Origin: Bacteroidales bacterium | GTDB taxonomy: Bacteria; Bacteroidota; Bacteroidia; Bacteroidales; UBA3824 | Length of the DNA stretch: 62,814 nt | Assembly: GCA_017412115.1 (NCBI GenBank) | Contig: JAFPYR010000053.1 | Location: 1 to 62,814 of the forward strand | Direction: 5' to 3' | Part shown: piece after piece, positions 53,924 to 62,814 of the stretch | Numbering within the stretch: the stretch's first letter is position 1 | Layout of the letters: each line of letters begins with the position of its first letter | Position numbers and translations under genes: made by a program | Notes under the pieces: generated by a model | Told to the model about the DNA's origin: nothing | Databases searched by the model: none | Seen by the model: only the letters and a program-made list of their open reading frames with translations

Positions 53924-53956
53924 TTTGTGATAATCAAAAAAATAGTTTTATCTTTG
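53924..53956 (+). promoter_or_regulatory. rpsA promoter (TTTG, 21 bases, TATCTTTG)
   Basis: TTTG at 53924-53927 and TATCTTTG at 53949-53956 are spaced 21 bases apart, a full match to the Bacteroidota -33/-7 consensus. The leader to the ATG is about 60 bases. Confidence 0.75.
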
Positions 53957-54026
53957 CAGCCGAGAATTTATATCTATAAATAAAGTCTAACAAATTAAAA
54001 ATTATTACAAACATTAATTATTTTAA

Positions 54027-55937
54027 ATGACACCGAAAAAAAACAATCAGAATTACGATGAAGAGCTCGAAAGAGAGGAAAAAGTCGTAAATCAAGCACA
54101 GCAGGCTGAAGCCGCTGAAGCAGAAGAGGAAGAAATCATTCCTATCAATTCTTACAAATCCAACGCTTCAACAATGGATTTCGACTGGGACAGCGTATCA
54201 AACAAAAAAGGTACTGGTTATGCTCCCGAAAAACGTAAAGCTCTTGAAGACGAATACAACAAAACGTTGTCTACTATCGTTGAAAATCAAGTAGTTGACG
54301 GAACAGTTATCGCTAAAAACACCCGTGAGGTTGTAATCAGCGTAGGTTACAAATCAGAGGGTATCGTATCCCTCAATGAATTCCGCTACAATCCCGATTT
54401 GAAAATCGGTGATACCGTAGAGGTTTATGTTGAAAATCAGGAAGATAAGAACGGTTCATTAGTTCTTTCTCACAAAAAAGCACGCGCATTGCGCTCTTGG
54501 GATAGAGTTAATGAGGCTCTCGAAAATAACGAAATTATTAAAGGTTACATCAAATGTCGTACAAAAGGCGGCATGATTGTTGATGTATTCGGCATCGAAG
54601 CATTCTTGCCGGGCAGCCAAATCGATGTTAAACCTATCAGAGATTACGATATTTATGTCGGCAAAACAATGGAATTCAAAGTTGTTAAAATCAATCAAGA
54701 ATTCAAAAACGTTGTTGTATCTCACAAAGCTCTCATCGAGGCTGAACTCGAACAACAGAAAAAAGATATTATCTCTAAACTCGAAAAAGGTCAAATCCTT
54801 GAAGGTATCGTTAAGAATATCACCTCTTATGGCGTATTCATTGACTTGGGCGGCGTAGACGGTCTTATCCACATCACCGACCTTTCATGGGGCAGAGTTT
54901 CTCATCCTGAGGAAATCGTTCACTTGGATCAGAAACTTCAAGTTGTTATCCTTGATTTCGATGACGAGAAAAAACGTATCGCTTTGGGTCTCAAACAACT
55001 TACTCCTCATCCGTGGGAAGCTCTTGATCCGAACCTCAAAGTCGGTGACAAAGTTAAAGGTAAAGTTGTTGTTTTGGCTGATTACGGTGCATTCGTTGAA
55101 ATCGCTCCTGGCGTTGAAGGTCTTATTCACGTATCTGAAATGTCTTGGTCTCAACACTTGCGTCAGGCTCAAGAATTCCTCAAAGTCGGCGACGAAGTTG
55201 AAGCTCAAATTCTTACACTCGACAGAGAAGAAAGAAAAATGTCTTTGGGTATCAAACAACTCAAACCGGATCCTTGGGCTAACATCGAAGAAAAATACAA
55301 AATCGACTCTAAACACGTTGCTAAAGTTCGCAACTTCACCAATTTCGGCGTATTCGTTGAAATCGAAGAGGGCGTAGACGGTTTGATTCATATTTCTGAC
55401 CTTTCTTGGACGAAAAAAATCAAACACCCGAACGAGTTCACCTCTATCGGCGACGAAATCGAAGTTGTTGTTCTTGACATCGACAAAGAAAACCGTCGTT
55501 TGAGCCTCGGTCACAAACAGTTAGAAGAAAATCCTTGGGATACTTTTGAAACTATTTTCAACGTTGATAGCGTACACGAAGGCACAATATTGAGCATTTT
55601 CGACAAAGGCGCAATCATTGCTCTTCCTTACGGCGTAGAAGGTTTCGCTACTCCGAGACACCTTGTAAAAGAAGACGGTACTACTTGCAAAGTAGACGAA
55701 AAACTTCAGTTCAAGGTTTTGGAATTCTCTAAAGCTGCTAAACGTATCATCCTTTCGCACACAAGAGTTTGGGAAGATGCTAAAAAAGTCGGCGGTGCTT
55801 CTGAAAAGAAAGCTGGAGACAAACAAAAAGATCGCGGTGCTAAACCCGTTAACAAAATCAGCCTCGAAAAGACTACAATTGGCGACCTCTCTTCTGAGTT
55901 AGCTAAATTGAAAGATACTTTGGAAGGTCAGAACTAA
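54027..55937 (+). CDS. rpsA: 30S ribosomal protein S1
   Basis: The 636-residue protein carries six S1 (OB-fold) domains after an acidic N-terminal tail of about 85 residues. The domains start near ENQVVDGTVIAKN, NNEIIKGYIKCR, KGQILEGIVKNITSYGVFIDLG, VGDKVKGKVVVLADYGAFVEI, DSKHVAKVRNFTNFGVFVEI and DSVHEGTILSIFDKGAII; several have VDGLIHISDLSW. A Lys-rich tail follows. S1 recruits mRNA to the small subunit, which fits the weak Shine-Dalgarno use here. The gene uses codons typical of high expression, such as frequent GTT and CGT. Confidence 0.97.
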   Translation: MTPKKNNQNYDEELEREEKVVNQAQQAEAAEAEEEEIIPINSYKSNASTMDFDWDSVSNKKGTGYAPEKRKALEDEYNKTLSTIVENQVVDGTVIAKNTREVVISVGYKSEGIVSLNEFRYNPDLKIGDTVEVYVENQEDKNGSLVLSHKKARALRSWDRVNEALENNEIIKGYIKCRTKGGMIVDVFGIEAFLPGSQIDVKPIRDYDIYVGKTMEFKVVKINQEFKNVVVSHKALIEAELEQQKKDIISKLEKGQILEGIVKNITSYGVFIDLGGVDGLIHITDLSWGRVSHPEEIVHLDQKLQVVILDFDDEKKRIALGLKQLTPHPWEALDPNLKVGDKVKGKVVVLADYGAFVEIAPGVEGLIHVSEMSWSQHLRQAQEFLKVGDEVEAQILTLDREERKMSLGIKQLKPDPWANIEEKYKIDSKHVAKVRNFTNFGVFVEIEEGVDGLIHISDLSWTKKIKHPNEFTSIGDEIEVVVLDIDKENRRLSLGHKQLEENPWDTFETIFNVDSVHEGTILSIFDKGAIIALPYGVEGFATPRHLVKEDGTTCKVDEKLQFKVLEFSKAAKRIILSHTRVWEDAKKVGGASEKKAGDKQKDRGAKPVNKISLEKTTIGDLSSELAKLKDTLEGQN

Positions 55938-55956
55938 TAAAAAAGTTGAAAAAATT

Positions 55957-55989
55957 AGAAAACTGGCGTAATTTTTGCGTCAGTTTTCT
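55957..55989 (+). terminator. Hairpin after rpsA
   Basis: AGAAAACTGGCGT pairs with GCGTCAGTTTTCT over about 12 positions, with no strong T tract beyond the arm itself. Confidence 0.55.
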
Positions 55990-56041
55990 ATTGAAATAAT
56001 TAACGGCTTATTGTTGTTTAACTGATAAAATTTAACCCATC

Positions 56042-56407
56042 ATGGACGAAAAACAATTTGAAGTTGTAAAAAAAGATAACTATACGATAATAAGCGTTTT
56101 AGTTGAAAAGTTGGATACGCATATTGCGCCTGCCGTAAAATCGGAACTCGTTTTGATTGCCGGAAATGGTGAAAAAAACATTATCATCGATTTGAAAAAG
56201 GCTCGTTATTGCGATAGTTCAGGGTTGAGCGCAATATTAGTTGCCAACAGATTATGCAAAAACGCAAACGGTATTTTTGTATTAACAAGTTTGCAAACTG
56301 CCGTTGAAAGACTGATTTCCATATCACAACTCGATACCGTACTCAATATTACGGATACCGTTGAAAAAGCTGTAGAACTTATCGAGTCAAAAACAAGTAA
56401 AGCATAA
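56042..56407 (+). CDS. STAS-domain anti-sigma-factor antagonist-like protein
   Basis: The 121-residue protein is a single STAS domain of the SpoIIAA type, with DTHIAPAVKSELVLIAGNGEKNIIIDLKKARYCDSSGLSAIL; the serine pair in DSSGL is the usual phosphorylation site. No kinase or phosphatase partner is nearby. A perfect bidirectional terminator follows. Confidence 0.9.
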   Translation: MDEKQFEVVKKDNYTIISVLVEKLDTHIAPAVKSELVLIAGNGEKNIIIDLKKARYCDSSGLSAILVANRLCKNANGIFVLTSLQTAVERLISISQLDTVLNITDTVEKAVELIESKTSKA

Positions 56408-56428
56408 AATTAGTGATATTTTTAAAAA

Positions 56429-56466
56429 CGAAAAAACCGTTGGAAAATTTTCCAACGGTTTTTTCG
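56429..56466. terminator. Perfect bidirectional terminator palindrome
   Basis: CGAAAAAACCGTTGGAAAA is followed at once by its exact reverse complement, giving a 19-bp stem with A/T tracts at both ends, between convergent genes. Confidence 0.85.
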
Positions 56467-56494
56467 TTGTCATTATTTAATTTTCAATTTTCAA

Positions 56495-57733
56495 TTATTC
56501 AGAAGGAGGTTTTATTTCATCGAAAGGAAATTTAATATTATCGCCTTCCGATTTCGCAATAACTAAAGTAGCGCAAACATTTCCCCACATATCAGCAGCG
56601 GAGGCAATCATCGAAAAGCATAAATCACAACACACCAAAATACCAAGTCCCTCTATCGGAATACCGATTCTCTCCAAAACGGGGAACAACAAAACCGTCA
56701 TTTTCAAGGGAAAATCAAAGTTGGCAACACATATAAAAATCACCGAAAAAACAAGCGTTAATTGCTCCAAGACAGAAAGGTTAATTCCGTATGCCTGAGC
56801 AATATACATCGCTGCAACGGTCAAAAAAACGGTCGTTCCGTTAAAACTTAAAACTCCAGCTACCGGCAACGACAAAAACGAAACCCTTGAAGAAATTCCC
56901 GCCTCATTTTTCATTTTTTCGGCAACAAAAGGCAACGTTAAAATCGGTGAACGAGCCGAAAGCGTTATAAAAAGCGAACTCGAAAATACTTTCATCACTT
57001 GAAACGGACTGCGTTTTGTAAAAACTTTTACAATCACCGGCAAAACCACCATGCAATGAATCAACAACGAGACCGTAACCGCTAACAAAAACGGTATTAT
57101 TTTTTCAAAATTGTCAAAAATATTACCCTCAGAGGCAAGTTTACAAACAAAAAAGAAAATGCCGAGCGGTGAAAGATTAGAGGCAAAAACAGCGCATTTT
57201 TCCACCAAATCCGAAAATGATGAAAAAAAAGACGAAAAATATGTCCGCGTTCTATCCTTGCAACGTGTAGAAAGCAAACCTAAAATGCAGGTTATCAACA
57301 AAATGGAAAACAAATTATGATCCATCACGGCTGAAAAAATATTCTGTGGCAATGCCGAAAATACAAAATCGCCGAAATCCCGTTGCAATTCAAAATGAAC
57401 GTTTTCTACATTTGCCGTTTCGATTACGGAATCCATGAAAAATATATTGGAAATAAGCAACGACAAAACGGCAGCCAAAGTTTCAACCGTAACAAACCAA
57501 AAAAGATTTTTCAAAACGATGCGCCCGAAAAACAAATTTGAACTTTCCGCCGAAAAAACACTCATCAACGTAAAAAATACATACGGCACCAACAAGAGCG
57601 TTAAACCATTGATATACAATTCGGTAAGTTCTCCCAAATAAGCCGCAGCCATAGGGAAAACATACCAAATCAAAAGTGCAGCAATTATAGAAACCACTAT
57701 CTGCCATGACAGCGGAATTTTTAAAACTTTCAT
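56495..57733 (-). CDS. Dicarboxylate/amino acid:cation symporter (SDF family)
   Basis: The 412-residue membrane protein has about eight to nine hydrophobic segments. It also has the SDF signatures LVPYVFFTLMSVF (TM region 2), the serine-rich SSLFITLSARSPILTLPFV reentrant loop, and the SFNGTTVFLTVAAMYIAQAYGI segment that replaces the common NMDGT. This points to a glutamate/aspartate-type sodium- or proton-coupled symporter; the altered substrate motif (FNGT) means that substrate is uncertain. It follows the C69 dipeptidase gene by 26 bases, so the pair may handle peptide breakdown and amino-acid uptake. Confidence 0.9.
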   Translation of the reverse strand: MKVLKIPLSWQIVVSIIAALLIWYVFPMAAAYLGELTELYINGLTLLLVPYVFFTLMSVFSAESSNLFFGRIVLKNLFWFVTVETLAAVLSLLISNIFFMDSVIETANVENVHFELQRDFGDFVFSALPQNIFSAVMDHNLFSILLITCILGLLSTRCKDRTRTYFSSFFSSFSDLVEKCAVFASNLSPLGIFFFVCKLASEGNIFDNFEKIIPFLLAVTVSLLIHCMVVLPVIVKVFTKRSPFQVMKVFSSSLFITLSARSPILTLPFVAEKMKNEAGISSRVSFLSLPVAGVLSFNGTTVFLTVAAMYIAQAYGINLSVLEQLTLVFSVIFICVANFDFPLKMTVLLFPVLERIGIPIEGLGILVCCDLCFSMIASAADMWGNVCATLVIAKSEGDNIKFPFDEIKPPSE

Positions 57734-57759
57734 CGCTGAATTATATTAATGAAAAAAAA

Positions 57760-59478
57760 TTATTCGTTTTTAATCAAGAGCTTTTCGCCAGTGTGTTTAA
57801 CGACCTCTTCCTGCCATTTTTCACCGTAACCGGGATATTTAACCTTAGGAATATCAAAACCGTTGCCGTTGTCAATGATGTTGAGATTCTCGTCAGTTTC
57901 CTTGCAGTTACCGTCCATAAATTTCATAAAAAGTTTTGCAAAAAGCTCCTTGCGCGACTTCACCAAATCAGAAGCCGTATTACATGAAAATTCCGTCAAA
58001 ATTTTAACAGCATTCTCCGGGTCATTCATTACGAGTTTGTCGGTTTGAGAGGTCTTAAAAATAAACTCCTCTTCCTGCCTTTGCTGAACTTTTTCAATCT
58101 CGGGATGAATCAATCTGTAACGCGAATATGCAAAATTAGCAATCAAATTATTAACCCAAAACGATGAGTTTTCAGACCATTTTATCATCGAACCGTTCTC
58201 TGAAGAATATTCCACAGGAACTTTATTAATCGTAGAATAAAACGGCGCAAAAACAGTATTAGCAGCATCATCGGTTGCAAACCAGAAAATTCCGCCGCAA
58301 TAATCAGGCATCCAATTTCTCATCTGCGAAACAAAAACCCAACCCGTCTGCTGAGTTGCCGTTGCCCTTTCGTTGAGATATTCCTTGCCATTAACCTCAA
58401 AAGTAAGCGGACGATAGCGGTAAGGACAATTGAAAGCCCCGGCTCCGAAATCCTTGCTCATATCCAATTCCGTACCTTCCAAATGATTTCGCATCTGATT
58501 CATAAGTCCGTGAGTTGTAACGAAATACTTAGGTTTAATCCAAAGCGGAAGACGATTTGTCGGAAAATTTTTCTTCGTCTGACACTGTCCTTTTTCGTAT
58601 TTTATTTCTCTTTCAACATTGCCTTTCGCATAATCCCAATAAGAAGATTTTTTACCGAAACCATCAGGGTCGGCAGCGGCAAAAAACGCCCAAACCCTTA
58701 TATCACAAAATCTTGCTCCTTCAAAATCCACGGGATTATAAACATCAGAAAAACTAAAATCCTTAAAAGAACCTTTGTAAAAATTATGATCGATAGCAAA
58801 TTGTATAACATCGTGCGAATTGAAAGTATCAGCTTTCGGATCGTCAAACTTATTGACTTTCTGATAATTGAAAGTCGTAATACGCGCCTGATTAGCGTGA
58901 GCGCAGATATAACCTTCGGGAACACGCCTTGCAACCCAAACCATACCTTTTTCAAAATTGCCTTTACCGATTACTTCCATAATCCAAACTTCGTTTTTAT
59001 CAGCAATCGAAAAAGACTCGCCCTCCGATGCATATCCGTAATTTTCAGCAAGTTCCGCCATTATTTTAATCGCCTGACGGGCTGTTTCGGCACGTTGCAA
59101 GGCAATATAAATCATGCTACCGTAATCTATAATAGCTCCGTCCTGACTCTGAAGCGTATCAAGACCGCCGTATGTGGTCTCAGCAATCGAAACTTGTTTG
59201 GAATTCATGTTGCCCACTACATTAAAAGTATGCGCAGCTTCGGGTATTCTGCCCATATATTTACCTGAATCCCAATCATATATCTCTCTAAAAGAGCCTT
59301 GCGGATGATCTTGTTCGGGATAAAAATAAAGCGCACCATAAAGTTGATGCGAATCGGCCGCATACGAAATCAAATTGCCGCAACCGCCCGAAACAGATTT
59401 AGTTACCAAAAAATTTGTACAAGCAGGAGAAATTTTTATTAATGCTGCCAGTAAAACCGTTAAAATTATTCTTTTCAT
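57760..59478 (-). CDS. C69 family dipeptidase
   Basis: The 572-residue protein opens with a signal-like stretch ending PAC, then TNFLVTKSVSGG. Cys20 is the expected N-terminal nucleophile of C69 (NTN) peptidases, exposed after cleavage. AETTYGGLD, NEVWIMEVIGKG and VPEGYICAHANQARI are typical of the family. It hydrolyses dipeptides or related amides, probably in the periplasm. It is probably transcribed with the downstream symporter. Confidence 0.93.
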   Translation of the reverse strand: MKRIILTVLLAALIKISPACTNFLVTKSVSGGCGNLISYAADSHQLYGALYFYPEQDHPQGSFREIYDWDSGKYMGRIPEAAHTFNVVGNMNSKQVSIAETTYGGLDTLQSQDGAIIDYGSMIYIALQRAETARQAIKIMAELAENYGYASEGESFSIADKNEVWIMEVIGKGNFEKGMVWVARRVPEGYICAHANQARITTFNYQKVNKFDDPKADTFNSHDVIQFAIDHNFYKGSFKDFSFSDVYNPVDFEGARFCDIRVWAFFAAADPDGFGKKSSYWDYAKGNVEREIKYEKGQCQTKKNFPTNRLPLWIKPKYFVTTHGLMNQMRNHLEGTELDMSKDFGAGAFNCPYRYRPLTFEVNGKEYLNERATATQQTGWVFVSQMRNWMPDYCGGIFWFATDDAANTVFAPFYSTINKVPVEYSSENGSMIKWSENSSFWVNNLIANFAYSRYRLIHPEIEKVQQRQEEEFIFKTSQTDKLVMNDPENAVKILTEFSCNTASDLVKSRKELFAKLFMKFMDGNCKETDENLNIIDNGNGFDIPKVKYPGYGEKWQEEVVKHTGEKLLIKNE

Positions 59479-59506
59479 TTTTTTTACTAAAATAAGTCTA
59501 TTTTTT

Positions 59507-59538
59507 TTGCAAAAATAATAAAAAAAAGCTTACATTTG
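59507..59538 (+). promoter_or_regulatory. Promoter for a small ORF (TTTG, 20 bases, TACATTTG)
   Basis: TTTG at 59507-59510 and TACATTTG at 59531-59538, spaced 20 bases apart, match the Bacteroidota consensus. They overlap the minus-strand box at 59511-59518 that serves the C69 peptidase. The only plus-strand gene behind it is the 21-codon ORF at 59571. Confidence 0.65.
59511..59518 (-). promoter_or_regulatory. -7 box (TATTTTTG) of the C69 dipeptidase
   Basis: The box lies about 33 bases upstream of the ATG at 59478 on the minus strand. Confidence 0.5.
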
Positions 59539-59570
59539 CAACCGGAAAAAAAACTTAGTAATTAAAAAAA

Positions 59571-59636
59571 ATGAATAGAAATTTTGCTGTTATTCTGTTT
59601 ATAGCTATGGTTGCATTGTGCATAGCAATAAGCTAA
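59571..59636 (+). CDS. Possible 21-residue single-pass membrane peptide
   Basis: An ATG behind a well-spaced promoter (32 bases from the -7 box) opens 21 codons ending in TAA. After MNRNFA the product is almost entirely hydrophobic (VILFIAMVALCIAIS), long enough for one membrane helix, with the positive Arg at the N-terminus. A purine-rich stretch precedes the ATG. No longer frame follows before the convergent gene at 59712. It may be a small membrane protein or simply the leader of a small RNA; size alone cannot decide. Confidence 0.45.
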   Translation: MNRNFAVILFIAMVALCIAIS

Positions 59637-59711
59637 AAAAGAAGTTGAAACACAACGACTTGCTAAGAATTAAAAGAAAAATAAAAAGTTAGAAAAGAGA
59701 GACAAGAAAGA

Positions 59712-60587
59712 CTACTCCCATTCTATTTTATCATCTAACTGATTATCGAACAGATTAATCAGGCTGGTAATTTTGTCTACTTGCGAATCCTCTTGGCTCG
59801 CTTTGAAAGTAAATCTGAGATAATTCAAATATCTTAGAACGGTGGTTTGTGCCGTACAAGGAACGAAAAATTGCTTGTCGGTCTTTAGTTTTTGTTGCCT
59901 TATAAAAACCTCGATTTCGTTTTTTGAAAACGAAATTCCTTTGTTGAACGGGTTAATATAAAAGGCGATTTGGAAATTTGTGTCTATAAACGCCAAAAGA
60001 AAATTCTTCGGTAAATTAATTCCCATCATCGGAAAACCACAACTCTGCGAACATAACATATAAACCACAGCCATTGACATCGGGTTGCCGAATCTGGTTT
60101 GCAAAACATTAGGCAAAAAACAATAATCGGGATCAAAACATTTCTCGTCCAAAGTCGGAGAAAACCTTAATCTACCGTAAAAATAATAGTTGAAAATTTT
60201 AATTTTTTCCCACGGAGTATAGTTTGAAAGTTCACTGTATTTGGGAAGCTGCGAATAAATTTCGGAAAATTTCATTTCGTATTCCTCCTGTGAAAGAAAA
60301 GGAAATTTGAGTTTTGAAAACATCCAAAACACTTCAAAAATATCGTTCGGTTTAGAACGCCAATTTATCAAATAATTCTTTAAATCCTGATATTCCAAAG
60401 CCGGAATCAAGGTCTTAAGACGTCTTTGAATCAAAGAATTTGAGCCGACAGCTGAAAATGCAGCAACCAAATCGGGAATAATTTGAGGACCTTCGTCCAA
60501 AATCTTTTGTTCCACGATTTTATAAACTTCCTTGTCCGGGTCGTCCAACAATTTGATAGCCGCTGTAAGTTCTGTTTTTGTCATCAT
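59712..60587 (-). CDS. SirB1-like transglutaminase-fold protein
   Basis: The ATG at 60587 is preferred; a TTG two codons upstream is the only longer choice. The 291-residue protein has a helical (HEAT-like) N-terminus and a SirB1-type Transglut_core2 domain: NYYFYGRLRFSP, FLPNVLQTRFGNPMSMAVVYMLCSQSCGFPMMGINLPKNFLLAFI. In this family the usual catalytic triad is generally degenerate, and no enzymatic role is known. Confidence 0.85.
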   Translation of the reverse strand: MMTKTELTAAIKLLDDPDKEVYKIVEQKILDEGPQIIPDLVAAFSAVGSNSLIQRRLKTLIPALEYQDLKNYLINWRSKPNDIFEVFWMFSKLKFPFLSQEEYEMKFSEIYSQLPKYSELSNYTPWEKIKIFNYYFYGRLRFSPTLDEKCFDPDYCFLPNVLQTRFGNPMSMAVVYMLCSQSCGFPMMGINLPKNFLLAFIDTNFQIAFYINPFNKGISFSKNEIEVFIRQQKLKTDKQFFVPCTAQTTVLRYLNYLRFTFKASQEDSQVDKITSLINLFDNQLDDKIEWE

Positions 60588-60677
60588 ACTCAATTTTTTT
60601 TCAAGTTCAAAACTAAAGTTTTTCTATTAACTCAGCAAGATTTTAAGGTTAATTTTTTTTTTATTTAACGCATTTTC

Positions 60678-60685
60678 TAATTTTG
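60678..60685 (+). promoter_or_regulatory. -7 box (TAATTTTG)
   Basis: TAATTTTG followed by C lies 27 bases before the ATG at 60712. It sits within TCTAATTTT...AAAATTAGA, a short hairpin that overlaps the start of transcription. Confidence 0.55.
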
Positions 60686-60711
60686 CAAGAAAAAATTAGA
60701 AAAAAAAGAAC

Positions 60712-61848
60712 ATGAAAAAATTTTTATTGCCAATTTACTTTATTTTATTTCTAACGTCGTGTTTTTCAGGCGTTAATAATATCAACAAAGAAGAAAGCAC
60801 ATTAAAGGAAATACCTTTGAAATATGCCTCGCATCTCAAAATTTTTCAAGTACAAGACCATTACATCGTTAAAATTCGCAATCCTTGGGATACTACAAAA
60901 ACACTACACTCCTATTTAATAGCGGATAAAAATTTCAAAGAAGATACATTAAAAAATTCTGATAACGAATACACAATTATAAAAACTCCAGTTGAAAAAG
61001 CACTGATTTTCACCTCGTTGCACGCAGGACTTATAAAAAATCTCGGTGCAAAAAATTCCATTTCAAGCCTTTGCGACGTGGAATATATTTTGGACAAGGA
61101 ATTACAAGAAGACGTTAAAAGCGGGAAAATCAAAGATTTAGGTTCGTCCATGACACCTGATGTTGAAAAAATCATCGTAGAAAATCCTCAAATTATAATG
61201 CTTTCTCCGTATCAAAATTCAGGCGGTTTTCCGCTTCTTGCAAAAACTAAAATTCCTATTATAGAATGTGCCGATTATATGGAAAATTCGCCTCTGGCAC
61301 AAGCCGAATGGATAAAATTTTACGGGCTTCTTTTTGGTAAAAAAGACTTTGCCGATTCTGTTTTTTCGTCAGTTGAGGAGAATTATATGAACCTTAAAAA
61401 ACTCGTCGAAAATTCTAATAAAAAAGTTAAACTTTTGCCTAACAGTTTAATAGGTGCCGTTTGGTATATGCCGGCCAAAAAATCAACCGCCGCTAAATTT
61501 TATTTAGATGCGGGTTTTGAATATCCGTTCGATTATCTCGAAGGCTTCGGGACTGTGCCGCTTAATTTTGAAACCGTACTCTCTAAAGCATACGACTGCG
61601 ATATTTGGCTCGTAAAATACAACCGTGAAAAAGATTACGATATGGAAAGTTTTTCAAAAGAGAATCCAAATTATAATAAGTTCAAAGCCTTTAAAGAGAA
61701 AAACCTCTATTTTTGCAATCTTTCATACGTTCCGTACTACGACGAAACGCCTTTTCAGCCGGATTTACTGTTAAAAGAGCTGATAAAAATCGCAAATCCC
61801 GAAATTTTGAAAGATTATCAACTCAGATATTTCAAAAAGCTGAAATAA
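60712..61848 (+). CDS. Metal-chelate/corrinoid-type ABC transporter substrate-binding lipoprotein
   Basis: The 378-residue protein has a lipoprotein signal (LPIYFILFLTSC) and the type III periplasmic-binding-protein layout: LKYASHLKIFQVQDHYIV, an ALIFTSLHAGLIKNLGAKNSISSLCD segment, IKDLGSSMTPDVEKIIVENPQIIMLSPYQ, and a second lobe. This is the FecB/BtuF class that binds siderophores, haem or cobalamin. No permease or ATPase gene is next to it, so the ligand is open. Confidence 0.85.
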   Translation: MKKFLLPIYFILFLTSCFSGVNNINKEESTLKEIPLKYASHLKIFQVQDHYIVKIRNPWDTTKTLHSYLIADKNFKEDTLKNSDNEYTIIKTPVEKALIFTSLHAGLIKNLGAKNSISSLCDVEYILDKELQEDVKSGKIKDLGSSMTPDVEKIIVENPQIIMLSPYQNSGGFPLLAKTKIPIIECADYMENSPLAQAEWIKFYGLLFGKKDFADSVFSSVEENYMNLKKLVENSNKKVKLLPNSLIGAVWYMPAKKSTAAKFYLDAGFEYPFDYLEGFGTVPLNFETVLSKAYDCDIWLVKYNREKDYDMESFSKENPNYNKFKAFKEKNLYFCNLSYVPYYDETPFQPDLLLKELIKIANPEILKDYQLRYFKKLK

Positions 61849-61968
61849 AAAATTCTACTTTTTTTGTTTTCTTCTTTGTTTTTTAGATATAACTTTCTAA
61901 CAAAAACGTTAGTTTTAGAAATATTTCCCAAAGAATTAAATCTTCTTGGAAAAACATTCTTGCCGTCA

Positions 61969-61976
61969 TAACTTTG
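61969..61976 (+). promoter_or_regulatory. -7 box (TAACTTTG)
   Basis: The box lies about 48 bases before the ATG at 62024. The intergenic stretch contains no riboswitch-like structure that I can see. Confidence 0.6.
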
Positions 61977-62023
61977 CATCGTCAATTAAAAAGAAAGTTA
62001 AACCATAAAAAAAAATAAAGAAA

Positions 62024-62814
62024 ATGAGTACAAAAAATTTACACGTAGAAACATTAGCAATTCATGTAGGACAAGAAAATCCTGATCCGACTTCTGATTC
62101 AAGAGCAGTGCCGATTTATCAGACCACCTCTTACGTTTTCAGAAATTCAAAACACGCAGCAGACCGTTTCGGTTTGAGAGATGCCGGCAACATTTACGGC
62201 AGATTAACGAACTCTACTCAGAGCGTTTTTGAAGAAAGAGTAGCCGCATTAGAAGGTGGTGTAGCAGGCTTAGCAGTCGCTTCAGGTGCAGCAGCTATAA
62301 CATACGCGTTGCAGAACATACTTCAGAACGGCGATCATTTGGTTGCAGCCGACAATCTTTACGGCGGAACATACAACCTTATCACGCACACACTTTCAAC
62401 ACAGGGCGTTGAATATACTATCGTGGATTTCTCGGATTTGAAAGCAGTTGAAAGAGCTATAAAACCCAACACGAAAGTAATTTACGGAGAAACGCTCGGC
62501 AATCCTAATTCGGATGTTCTCAATATTGAAGGTATCGCTGAAATCGCTCATAAACACAATATCGTTTTCATCGTTGATAACACTTTCGCTCCGATTTTGA
62601 TTCAACCTTTGAAACACGGTGCTGACATCGTCGTTCACTCTGCAACTAAATTTATCGGCGGTCACGGTTCTTCGTTAGGCGGTGTTATCGTAGACGGCGG
62701 CAAATTCAATTGGAAAGCTAATCCCGATAAATTCCCGACTTTGGCAAAACCGGATCCTTCTTATCACGGTGCTGTATTTGCTGACGTTGCAGGCGCAGCA
62801 GCTTTCGTAACAAG
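62024..62814 (+). CDS. metY: O-acetylhomoserine aminocarboxypropyltransferase (sulfhydrylase), cut by window end
   Basis: The frame opens at 62024 with STKNLHVETLAIHVGQENPDP and runs off the end of the window after about 263 codons. PIYQTTSYVF, NIYGRLTNSTQSVFEERVAALEGGVAGLAVASGAAA, ETLGNPNSDVLNIEGIAEIAH and VVHSATKFIGGHG (with the PLP-binding lysine) identify the Cys/Met-metabolism PLP family, and the long HVGQE opening and GGHG point to MetY. It makes homocysteine from O-acetylhomoserine and sulfide. Confidence 0.93.
   Translation, partial: MSTKNLHVETLAIHVGQENPDPTSDSRAVPIYQTTSYVFRNSKHAADRFGLRDAGNIYGRLTNSTQSVFEERVAALEGGVAGLAVASGAAAITYALQNILQNGDHLVAADNLYGGTYNLITHTLSTQGVEYTIVDFSDLKAVERAIKPNTKVIYGETLGNPNSDVLNIEGIAEIAHKHNIVFIVDNTFAPILIQPLKHGADIVVHSATKFIGGHGSSLGGVIVDGGKFNWKANPDKFPTLAKPDPSYHGAVFADVAGAAAFVT

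Noticed and set aside
61849..62023. Possible SAM riboswitch before metY
   Set aside because: The leader is about 45 bases and A-rich, with no pseudoknot-like pairing.

Overview
The window comes from an AT-rich member of the Bacteroidales (Bacteroidota). Most genes lack a Shine-Dalgarno sequence. Many have a TAnnTTTG -7 box just upstream. The gene order bamD-rpoZ-coaBC-DUF4835 is a known Bacteroidota cluster, and BspA-type, MORN and WG repeat proteins are typical of the group. No species can be named from the sequence alone.

Positions 1-32,300 are accessory. The stretch opens with a decayed patch: a deleted AAA-ATPase/PDDEXK gene and tails of an ATPase and a CHAT-domain protein. It continues with a four-module BspA-like protein, a MORN-repeat protein and a WG-repeat lipoprotein, a small HTH regulator, a second type of AAA/PDDEXK gene, an ECF sigma/anti-sigma pair, a DUF1848 protein and another AAA/PDDEXK gene. 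A four-gene Wadjet operon (jetABCD, 17,611-23,852) follows. It is flanked on both sides by paralogous membrane-protein genes, and its jetA carries an in-frame TAG near the start. Next come a second WG protein, a DUF234 ATPase, a SagB-like nitroreductase, and two tandem AAA/PDDEXK genes, each followed by a tRNA-like sequence.

Positions 32,300-62,814 are mostly core. They hold thiS-thiE-thiG; bamD-rpoZ-coaBC-DUF4835; a DUF3298 lipoprotein with a giant alpha-2-macroglobulin that lacks the thioester; a DUF3160 lipoprotein; a small P-loop kinase; an apparent tsaD - K+ channel - RelA/SpoT - Crp operon; rpsA; a STAS protein; a C69 dipeptidase with a SDF-type symporter; a possible 21-codon membrane peptide; a SirB1-like protein; a metal-chelate/corrinoid-type binding lipoprotein; and the start of an O-acetylhomoserine sulfhydrylase gene.

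The main points for a second look are the interrupted jetA, the tRNA-like tails of the tandem ATPase genes with paired stem changes, three matching ECF-type promoter candidates near a sigma/anti-sigma pair, a 124-bp nested inverted repeat, and a palindromic motif shared by two promoters.
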